From positions 372,001 to 436,000 of the forward strand of contig JADWQD010000004.1 of NCBI GenBank assembly GCA_016110215.1: a DNA stretch of 64,000 nt, read 5' to 3'. Under the pieces are notes generated by a model, which had not been told where the DNA came from, made no database searches, and saw nothing but the letters and a program-made list of their open reading frames with translations. Each line of letters opens with the position of its first letter. Positions within the stretch are counted from its first letter, which is position 1. The DNA is from Capronia americana. Lineage: Eukaryota > Ascomycota > Eurotiomycetes > Chaetothyriales > Herpotrichiellaceae. This document shows positions 1 through 7,913 of the stretch, piece by piece. Made by a program: the position numbers and the translations under genes.

Positions 1-229
1 GTCAGCATCACTTCCGCCTTTGTGCAGCGGAACCGGCGTCCCGGCACAAGCCGCCTACAAACTAAGCAGTTCCAAGGCGACTCTTCCTCCTATTTTGAGC
101 TCTAGAGTAAGGTTACTGTTCAGCCTCTACAGTATTTGCATCCGGACCGAGATTATAGCCCGAGAGCGGTCGTCTCTATATAAGGCGTAGACGCCTCCGA
201 CAGGTAGTGCTGTGTGGGCTGCGAACAAC
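1..229 (+). promoter_or_regulatory. Left edge and aquaporin 5' flank with TATA-like box
   Basis: Non-coding sequence ahead of the aquaporin gene. A TATATAA sequence lies at 177-183, about 47 bp before the first in-frame ATG (230), so it could position a start site only if the leader is very short. No other gene is visible here. Confidence 0.4.
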
Positions 230-1249
230 ATGAACATGGACCACCAACTGACGCGAGGCGGATCGTACGACATGGAGAAAAACAATGCAGTCCAACCCCG
301 TCGCTCGAATACTGAGCCCGCGCCAAGGAGCCCCCAGGAACTCTCGACGAGCACCCCCTCCCCATCCGATTCAGTCGCTACAGACGCTTTCCTCGGTCGC
401 CTGGGTGGTGCGCAACGCTTTGCCCTACCCTCGACATCGACCGCCACCCCCAGCACACCAGCAGATGCTCTTCGCGATCCGTCTTGGTCCTCCATCCTCT
501 CGTTTTCCGATTTCCGCAAACCGCGGCTCTGGAAGCTGGCGCTGGTCGAAGGCGTGGGCACGGCCGTCCAGGTCTTCCTTTCAGGTGTTCTGGGGGTGGC
601 GGTGCTGCCCACCGCGACCGAGACCTCGGTCGGACCGGTGTTTCCCGTCGCCGTTGCTTCGATCGTCCAAGTCTTTCTCATCAGCCTCTTCATCTACACG
701 GCCGGTCCGGTCACGGGGGCCCATTTCAACCCCCTGATCACCATGGGGACGTTCACCGCGCGACTGAGCTCCCTGCCCCGGACGGTCCTGTACATCACGT
801 TCCAATGTCTCGGCGCCGTCGTCGGGGCATACCTGGTGCGTGCGGCGCTGGGTCTGAGTCCAAGGTCGCTGCACATCGTCCCGGGCTGCTACATCGACTC
901 GACGCTGGTCGCGCCGGCCGAGGCCTTCGCGTTCGAAAGCGTCATGTGCTTTGTTCAGCTCTTTCTCGCGTTTGGACTGGGTCTCGATCCTCGCAACGGC
1001 ACTGCATTTGGGCCTTCTCTTGCGCCGATCCTCATCGGCCTGTCTTCCGCGATGACAGTGTTTATCAGCTCATTTGCAAGACCTGGGTACTTGGGCACGA
1101 GTGGCAATCCGGCCAGATGCCTGGGATTCATGGCTGCGGCGGAGAGGTTCACATATCACTGGGTTCATTGGGTGGGGCCAATCGTGGCGAGTGTCCTGAA
1201 CGGGGTGCTTTACTGGTTGGTCCCGCCTTACAAGGTCGGCTCTCCTTGA
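230..1249 (+). CDS. Aquaporin/MIP-family channel, XIP-like (NPL and NPARC motifs)
   Basis: Membrane channel of the major intrinsic protein family, 339 aa, one exon. The first in-frame ATG is 230; upstream in-frame codons lack ATG. A Ser/Pro-rich cytosolic tail of about 105 residues precedes the six-helix channel core. The first pore motif is NPL in the context GAHFNPLITMG instead of NPA. The second is NPARC in the context GTSGNPARCLGF. A Cys directly after the second NPAR is the hallmark of X intrinsic proteins (XIPs), known from fungi, protists and many dicots, which often carry NPV, SPV or NPL in the first box. Fungal XIPs can pass water and small uncharged solutes; the substrate here is not known. 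The gene converges on the decarboxylase-like gene, with about 120 bp between the stops. Confidence 0.85.
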   Translation: MNMDHQLTRGGSYDMEKNNAVQPRRSNTEPAPRSPQELSTSTPSPSDSVATDAFLGRLGGAQRFALPSTSTATPSTPADALRDPSWSSILSFSDFRKPRLWKLALVEGVGTAVQVFLSGVLGVAVLPTATETSVGPVFPVAVASIVQVFLISLFIYTAGPVTGAHFNPLITMGTFTARLSSLPRTVLYITFQCLGAVVGAYLVRAALGLSPRSLHIVPGCYIDSTLVAPAEAFAFESVMCFVQLFLAFGLGLDPRNGTAFGPSLAPILIGLSSAMTVFISSFARPGYLGTSGNPARCLGFMAAAERFTYHWVHWVGPIVASVLNGVLYWLVPPYKVGSP

Positions 1250-1370
1250 GTTGGCGGAGTGATAGATATTGGGTAGACAAGGAGCCGAAGAGCAATGATT
1301 TGCCGTCCAATTCGGACCAAGCGCAGATTGCACACTCGTGGTCCAAATTACAGAGTACCACGGTGCCGAT

Positions 1371-2651
1371 TTATCTGGCTCCAACCCTCCACCCGACCTT
1401 CACAATTGTCTCGCATTGATGGTCGCAGCTGTTCCGGACCAGATCTTCATCCAGCACGACCTCACCTTTGGGATACACCACGATCACTGTGCTGCCTCCG
1501 TACTGGAACGCCCCCTGACAGTCGCCCCGTTTCATGGTCTTGCCCGGTTCCTCCATGCCAGGATTCCACTTGATGCTCCCCACGAGCATGGCCCCGACCG
1601 CGATCACAGCGACCTTGTTCCCCGTGACGGGCCGATGCATGACCATGACGTCCCTCCGGTTCTCCGCGAATACGTTCAAAGTCCCCTCCTCGTTGATGGC
1701 CTGCGGGTTGACCGTGTAATACGTGCCGGGGATCTTCTTGACATAGTCAACCGTCCCCGTGATCGGCGAATGCCAGCGGTGGTAGTCCTGCGGAGCCAGC
1801 CGCGCGATCACGATACTGCCCCCGTCGAAGTACTCGGCGAGGTGTGCATCGTCGAGGAGTCTCCCGAGGGTGAACCCGAAGCCCTTGATCCAGTACTTGG
1901 TGGCGAGGTCGACGGTGGGGAAGGCCGTCAAGCGACAATCGGCAGGCGACGACGTGACGAGCTCGTCCTCCGGCTCGTGGACGGGTCGTGCTTCGGGGCG
2001 GATCTCGCGGGCGAAAAACTCGTTGAAGGTCTCATAGTGCTCCGGGTCCGGCTTCTTCATGTCCTGCATGGTGTCCCAGAGTCGGAAGCTGTCCAGAAAC
2101 GGGCGGATATGCGCTTTGGATTCGGGCGAGTCGTACGCCCGCCCCAACTTGACGCTCTGCTGCCTGAGGATGTCCTGCACCCGCTTGACGTGCAGCAATT
2201 GCGCCTGTCTCGAGCCGTAGTACAGAAGATGCATCCCCACCCGCACGTAGATGCTCATCTGCTCGAACGTCTTCTCGCCCGTCACCCGGTCGATCACGTA
2301 GTTGCCCATGTGGTAGCGGTTCTCGTAGTCGTTGAGCACCGCGTCGGGGATGTACTTCTTGATCCAGATGTGGGAGTGCTTGTCGGCCGCCCCGGCGTGG
2401 ATATGTTCCACTGGCGGGCGAGGATGATCCTGCGCCGCGGACGTCAGCGTGTCCAGCGCCGCCGCCGAGGCAGCCACGTGGGCATCTTGCACGGGTGAAT
2501 CGATGATGTTGCGCGCATTGGCCGAGACCCGCTCACTGCCGACGCGTCGATAGACCAGCCACGCAAAGAACAAGAGGAAGACGCCAAGAGGGAGTTGTGA
2601 GAGTATCGACGCGGAAAGGCCGGGCGGGGACCCTGAAGTGTCGTGCGACAT
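1371..2651 (-). CDS. Phosphatidylserine decarboxylase-family protein
   Basis: Single-exon 426-aa protein of the phosphatidylserine decarboxylase family, pyruvoyl enzymes that turn phosphatidylserine into phosphatidylethanolamine. A hydrophobic segment near residues 20-34 suggests a membrane anchor. Family landmarks follow in order: a TFNEFFAREIRP block (start of the PSD domain), SPADCRL (the catalytic Asp region, with Cys where many members have Gly), a DYHRWHSP histidine motif, VAVIAVGAMLVGSI, and GGST near the C-terminus. GGST replaces the classical LGST self-cleavage site; its Ser would become the pyruvoyl group and form the small alpha subunit. The full domain and intact triad suggest an active enzyme, but fungi have several divergent PSD-like paralogues, so the physiological substrate is uncertain. 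The start at 2651 is an ATG before the hydrophobic segment. Confidence 0.85.
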   Translation of the reverse strand: MSHDTSGSPPGLSASILSQLPLGVFLLFFAWLVYRRVGSERVSANARNIIDSPVQDAHVAASAAALDTLTSAAQDHPRPPVEHIHAGAADKHSHIWIKKYIPDAVLNDYENRYHMGNYVIDRVTGEKTFEQMSIYVRVGMHLLYYGSRQAQLLHVKRVQDILRQQSVKLGRAYDSPESKAHIRPFLDSFRLWDTMQDMKKPDPEHYETFNEFFAREIRPEARPVHEPEDELVTSSPADCRLTAFPTVDLATKYWIKGFGFTLGRLLDDAHLAEYFDGGSIVIARLAPQDYHRWHSPITGTVDYVKKIPGTYYTVNPQAINEEGTLNVFAENRRDVMVMHRPVTGNKVAVIAVGAMLVGSIKWNPGMEEPGKTMKRGDCQGAFQYGGSTVIVVYPKGEVVLDEDLVRNSCDHQCETIVKVGWRVGAR

Positions 2652-4026
2652 GGCTTAAATCAATATGTATGTTGGCATGCAACGCGAAACCGGCTTGACC
2701 GCGAAGTTGAGATGGAGCTTCTGCCCGTGCTTCACTGCCCTTGTAGAGGTATATATTGGCAAACAGTACACTATACTCCGTGAGGGAAACTCACACTGGC
2801 GGCCTGCTGATTCAAGCTTATCGCTTGATGACTTCACTCCCGCTTCAAGACCGATGTCCCCTTTCGTCTGCGACCGGCGACCCCGCGCTGAAGTAAGCCG
2901 GTGCCGGTGCAGGAGAGGCGAGAGGAGATCGTGCGCAACTTGGGCCTCAAACTAATCAGATCCGGGGAATCGATGTGGCTAGGACAGGGGCGCATCGCGT
3001 GCGTACTTCCACCACGCGACTCAAACGGCAGCCATTCCAGTGCTGAACCCACGTGGCCGCTGCATGCATCCCAAGCACCAGGGTACATCTCTATAAAACA
3101 GCTTGGCCATTGTCGGAAGCCGGCTTCTAGCCTTTTTTCCACATCGCCGGCTCCGAACACATCCTATATCCAAGTCAATATTCATCCTACAGAAGTTCGA
3201 CCTCGACATTGAAACGTCCTCGCTGCGTTATGGCCTCTTTTTCCACACTGCATTCCCACGCTCCGCCACGTTCTTTGACAGATCTCTGTCGGCTTAGTTT
3301 GCCGCAAGTGAGCCAGCCCGGGCCCCAAAGCGTCCTGTTCACAGCACGTCGCGTCCTCGATCGCCCCCCCATACGGAGTACAGGATATGGAATTCTCAAT
3401 AGCGCTTCGCGATTGCGGTGCACTTGGATCCTCGTCCACGATAGTCACGCACGTACCGCTCTTCTTCCGCTTGTCCCAACCCCAGCTCTATCTATCACGT
3501 CTTCGGCAATGTGCACGCCTCTCAATGTCCACGGCATTGACCCCTGTCTCCTTCTGTGGCTTTCAGACGCGCAGAGAGTTCATACGTCAGGGAGTTCCGA
3601 TCTCAGCACTGGCATCTCAAACCTACGAGGGTCAAGGCTTGTGTGCGTGAGTTCAATACATGCACGTCCACACATTTGCTACACTGACTGCCAAGATGAT
3701 GAGTATTGCTTGTGCACATGGTTCACGACGCGTTTCCCTCGTCTGATCGATGTTGTAACTGCCCAAGTACATTCCATCACCTTGCCCAGGCCGTTTGCCA
3801 GCTCATACGCAGGGGACTGCAGCGTTTCGCAACGACTTTGACGTAGCCACGGACCATGAGATGGCCAGCGCACCGCAATCTGATCTCATGGCTCTGATCC
3901 TTTTCTGAGGGCTTTCAGAGGTATATTTGAGCGGCTTCTGCTGCTCATCAACGGGGTAGGACATTCAACCTCCCGAGTCACTCATTTGTTTCGAAGCCGT
4001 ACAGCATCAAACGATCTTTGGTAACC
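2652..4026. other. Intergenic region between divergent genes
   Basis: About 1.4 kb between the start of the PSD-like gene (minus) and the start of the secreted-protein gene (plus), so it holds both promoters. Open frames inside it, the longest on the plus strand at about 3209-3841, have no recognisable domain and biased, shadow-like composition. I see no RNA gene or repeat. Confidence 0.5.
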
Positions 4027-5489
4027 ATGCTTCTCTCTCTACAGTCTCTGGCAATCTTTGCCGCGACCATTCCTTTCTCCCTTGCGCAGGGAAACACCGA
4101 TGTCACGACATCTTCAACGGAGCGGACATTCACCGCTTATGCTACAACAGCGCCCGCGACAACGAAGACTATCCGTGAGTGTCCCTCGGGACTTATGATG
4201 TCCTGACCTGTCTCAACCTAGGTGCTGGATGCTAACCATTGCAGATGTCACGAAAATCCTCGACACAACTACCCATACGACCACCAGCAGAGTGATTACT
4301 ACCAGTCCTATTCGTTTCACAACAGTGGTCCCTCTTACTTATCTGTCGACCCTCGACGTTACAAGCACCTTTCGCGCGACCACTAATGTTTTCACGAGCA
4401 ACTTCACAACTACTGAATACAACATTTTCAACACCACCTCGACAGAGTACATCAATGTTACCGCCACTGCAGGCAGCACGCTCCTGACCGAGAGCGTGGT
4501 TACGATTCCCACACCCACTGGCTTCGTCCCCGTGGAGGACAGTGCCGGGAACTCCAATTACAACGGGACGTCCAAGCGCGACGCCGAAACCGAAGAAGAC
4601 ATGCTTCTCCCTCGCCAGGACTCGGGATCATCGCCTGATGCCACATTTATCTCTCTCGTTTCCATCGTCACACGCTTAGCCCCACAGACGACTTCGACCG
4701 TTTTCGTGACTTCCACCCGAACAAGCACTCAGAGACCTGCAGCTACAGTGACTTCGGCGACCACCTTCACCGTTACAAACACCGTCGGTGAGTTGTTCCT
4801 CCTCTCTTCCAAAGGGCCGCCCGTTCCCACCCGTCGAGGGGGTCCTTTTTCTTTTAGTTTTGTCAACAAGCTTTGCTAACAGATATGCGCAGGCGTTCCC
4901 GACAGACCAGTCAACTCGACGATCACAGCGACGTTTACCACGACGCAGAATCTGACCCAAGCCATCATCGTGCAGGCAGAGACCACCGTCGCGACCACCA
5001 CGATCAACCAAGTCAATTACACGTCCGTCCGAACGACCTACGCCGCCTGCGCGACCAACAATCTTCTCGGCCCCCGGCTTTCAGGCGGCAACTACATCAA
5101 CCGAGTCGTGGACAACAACCGCGCCAACGTCGGATCAGGCACCAACGCGACCTCCAGCTATGAATGCTGCACGATCTGCCAGTGAGTTTTGCTCTCCGTG
5201 TTTGTGTTTCTGTTTCCCCCTTTTCATTGCGCGAAAACCCAAAAGAAGTCTAACACTCCATAATAGGGATGCCACCGACTCGTGTGACTTTGCGTATTTC
5301 GACAGCCTTGCAACGACCAACAAGTGCACACTCTACCGGTCGTCGGCCGGCGCGGCGTCCGCCAACGCCACCTGTTCCCATCAACAGGCCGGCTTCTTCA
5401 CCACGAACAGGGCCACTGAGAATAGATGGGTCGTCATCAACGGGCCGTGCGGGCAGCTCGTCCAGGGGAATCCAAATAGGGCTTCGTAA
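4027..5489 (+). CDS. Secreted Ser/Thr-rich protein with Cys-rich (PAN/apple-like) C-terminus
   Basis: Four exons: 4027-4174, 4245-4787, 4893-5181 and 5267-5489. All introns are GT-AG, the first two with GCTAAC branch sites, and phases match to give 400 aa. The start is the ATG beginning a clear signal peptide of about 20 residues (hydrophobic core, then SLAQ). The middle is very rich in Thr and Ser with many NxT sequons, as in heavily O-glycosylated wall or surface proteins. A Lys-Arg pair in NGTSKRDAE could be a Kex2 site. The last 110 residues hold regularly spaced cysteines (YECCTIC, DSCDFAYFD, NKCTLY, ATCSHQ), resembling PAN/apple-like modules of ascomycete secreted proteins. That domain call is by eye. 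No GPI signal is evident. Probable role: cell wall or extracellular protein. Confidence 0.75.
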
Positions 5490-5990
5490 GCGTGAGGCAC
5501 ACAATTGCGAAGCGTTCGGTCGGTGGTGGACGCGTTCGCTCGGGGAGTCATGCGGATGACATTTCGGTAAAAATTGATCTTGAGGAGCAAGCCAATGGTG
5601 CCCCTTTTTCCCCCATCTCACATCAAATGTACGGCTGCTGTGGTTCATTATCGCGCGAGGACTTGGCTCTCTAGTGTGTCTCGAACCGTGGTTTCAACGG
5701 CACAGTACTGTAGGTAGACACTCAGTGGGTTTTGGAAGGTACTTCTCAGGTACAACCTGAACCACCCATCAGAAATATCTTGTGCCGTAAGATGCGGTCC
5801 TCCATTGTGACGCGTTGCCAATTCTATCGAGATTTAGATTTCAGAGCTACAGCCACTGTAGGATGCGCGTCGATCCCTATCATGCACATGGAGGTTGGTC
5901 CAGAGTCTTCATTTAAAAAAAGCCAAACTCGTAACCTCGAGAATTGTCTACAAGGGTTTACGGACATCACCCATCACCCGACATCCATGG
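5490..5990. other. Intergenic, between convergent genes
   Basis: About 500 bp between the stops of the secreted-protein gene and the dehydrogenase gene. It should hold both 3' UTRs. I see no coding potential, repeat or RNA gene. Confidence 0.5.
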
Positions 5991-7229
5991 TCATTTGGTC
6001 TGAATTTCATTCACCGGCGCAACGGGCCTGCCTGTGCGAAACAGACTCCTCACGTTCTCGAAACACTCGCGTTCCGACTTCTGGAACGCCACGTCCGTCA
6101 AGCCTCCCATGTGCGGCTGGATGACGACATTGTCACTACCGAGGAAATAGGGATTGACATGCGGTTCGTTGGGGTAGACGTCCAGGCCGGCGCGAGCAAC
6201 GTGGCCCGAGTCGAGCGCTTCGATCAGGGCCGCTTCGTCGACAATGGCCCCGCGGGCAGTGTTGACGAAGTATGCGCCGGGTTTCATGGCGGCGAACTCG
6301 GCGCGAGAGATCAGGTTCGTGGTCTCCGCGTTGAGCGGGCACGAGATGGAGACCACATCGCTGCCGGAGAGTAGGGCGTGTAACGTCGGGCAGTATGTTG
6401 CGTTGTATGCTTCCTCGACCTCACGCGGGAGCTGGTGTCGGTTGTAGTATGTGATGCTCATGTTGAACGCGGCGGCTTTGCGCGCGGTATACTACATCCG
6501 ATTGTCAACGGCGAGACGGCTTCCCGAAGAACGAGGACCGTCGACAGGAGGGGCTAAAAAGGCAGGGGCAGGGGCATGGCACGCACCTTTCCGATGGCTC
6601 CCATGCCTACGATCCCCAGCGTCAAGCCGGTGGGGTCCCTGCTTGGGACAAGGCCGTGCTTCCACGTGCCGGACCGGAGGCTCTTCTCGGCCCTGGTCGT
6701 GTCTCGCAGGACCGCCAGGATGAGAAACATGGCCATGTCGGCCGTGGCCTCGGCGACGGCGTCTCTCGTGTTGCAGAACCAGCGGAGAATCAGTCCGAGG
6801 TTGCATTGCCAGCGCGGGAAATGATGCCTCACCAGACGTTGTTGCGCGTCATCCAGTCGACGTCGAACTCGTTGTATCCCGCAGACGCGGAGGCGATGAT
6901 CTTGCAGTTGGGAAGCAAGGCGCCAAGCAGGTCTTCGTCGAACGGCTCGTATGGGATCGTGCCTGTCAGGGGGTTGAGTCCCGCATTCATTTTGCTTTAC
7001 ATGCTTGCTTCGATATGAACGTACCCATGCGGATGATGAAACCATCGATAGGACGAGACTTCGCTATAAATTGAGGGAGCAGTTCCTGCGTTTCTTTGCG
7101 GTTCGTCGCCGGGAGCACATCAAAGTCAAAGTCTCGCTTGAACTCTTCGAGAAATTCCTCCCCAACGTACTTCGGCTCGCCCAGAGAGACTACGAAAGGT
7201 TTGCTCCGCGCCGCCTCTTGTGAGGCCAT
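5991..7229 (-). CDS. D-isomer-specific 2-hydroxyacid dehydrogenase (glyoxylate/hydroxypyruvate reductase type)
   Basis: Four exons on the minus strand: 7229-7025, 6962-6833, 6779-6587 and 6491-5991. Phases 1, 2 and 0 join to give 342 aa, the normal family length. The protein has an N-terminal catalytic half, a Rossmann NAD(P) site GIVGMGAIGK, the catalytic-Arg region NTARGAIVDE and the catalytic-His region QPHMGG, so the active site looks complete. Such enzymes reduce glyoxylate or other 2-keto acids to D-2-hydroxyacids in the cytosol. Introns 1 (6963-7024) and 3 (6492-6586) are GT-AG. Intron 2 (6780-6832) has donor GTGAGG and a CTGAT branch-like site but ends in CTG instead of CAG; no AG in it or just after restores the frame. 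A copia element sits 32 bp upstream of the ATG. The gene is intact only if the TG acceptor is used. Confidence 0.8.
6780..6832 (-). other. Intron with GT donor and TG acceptor
   Basis: Second intron of the dehydrogenase, 53 nt. The flanking codons make the family-conserved stretch ending Asn-Val-Trp-Phe-Cys-Asn-Thr only if the intron ends at CTG. The next AGs fall in the following exon; with the existing donor they create an immediate TGA. Retention also stops at once. Confidence 0.7.
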
Positions 7230-7260
7230 AACGATGATAATTCCGGCGCTGGCTGGTGAA

Positions 7261-7265
7261 GTGCA
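7261..7265. repeat. Target-site duplication GTGCA (left)
   Basis: The five bases GTGCA directly before the left LTR are repeated directly after the right LTR (12891-12895). This is the 5-bp duplication expected of copia integration. Confidence 0.95.
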
Positions 7266-7392
7266 TGTTGGACTCAATATTATCATTATTGTGAAAGTAT
7301 GAACTATGGAATATTGCAGCAACAACACCGTATGGTGTGCGCGCAACGCAGTGCACGTGACCAGCGCCAAGGCTTATGGACGAGGTGCAACA
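7266..7392 (-). repeat. 3' LTR (127 bp)
   Basis: Identical by eye over 127 bp to 12764-12890. It begins TGTTGG and ends GCAACA on the plus strand, with 5-bp terminal inverted repeats. Being 3' in element orientation and 37 bp from the dehydrogenase ATG, it could supply promoter or leader sequence to that gene; this is inference. Confidence 0.95.
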
Positions 7393-7404
7393 CCCCCCCA
7401 CACC
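7393..7404 (-). other. Polypurine tract
   Basis: On the minus strand this reads GGTGTGGGGGGG directly against the 3' LTR, the place and composition expected for the plus-strand primer of an LTR retrotransposon. Confidence 0.75.
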
Positions 7405-7817
7405 AGTTGCGCGCAGAATAAAGCGTAACTTTTGTTGCGCGCTGGCCGTGCCAAAAACAAGAAAAGTCACTGAACCTAAGTCTCCCCGGCTTCTCCTGGC
7501 CGAAAAAACGCGTAATGAAAGCAATGTCCCCGTAGTGAACTTTTCCTTGTGTCCCTTCATAAAAACTCCAATAACAAACCAATCCGTGCATGACTGCGCT
7601 CGAAAGTAAATATATTCTCGCGCTCTGATTGGCTCGTCAACCACCGCATGCATCTCATGCCTCTCTGGTGTATGTATATGCAGCGCAAGATGCCTCCCGC
7701 AACCGCATTTTTGAGTGTTTAATTGCGTCTTTGCAGCTGCCCTTTTTGGCCCTCTTGTGCTGCTGTTTGCGCAATAAGATGCTGGTAGAGGTCTTGCACA
7801 AGACCCTCTATCACGTG

Positions 7818-7913
7818 TTCGCAACTGCGCCTTCGCAACTGCATCTTCTCACACGCCTGTAATTGCGCCTGTTGCGCCTTCTTGTCCCTCTGCAATTGCG
7901 CCTTCTTGCGCCT
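7818..7913 (-). repeat. Degenerate GGCGCAA-type repeats after the polyprotein
   Basis: Several irregularly spaced copies of a GGCGCAA-like unit (TTGCGCC on plus) lie directly past the polyprotein stop within the element's 3' untranslated stretch. The function is unknown. Confidence 0.5.

Noticed and set aside
1338..2498. 386-codon open frame on the plus strand
   Set aside because: It is antisense to the PSD-like gene, with His/Val/Arg-rich shadow composition and no domain.
3209..3841. 210-codon open frame on the plus strand
   Set aside because: No recognisable domain, overlaps other frames, and lies in a divergent promoter region; likely chance.
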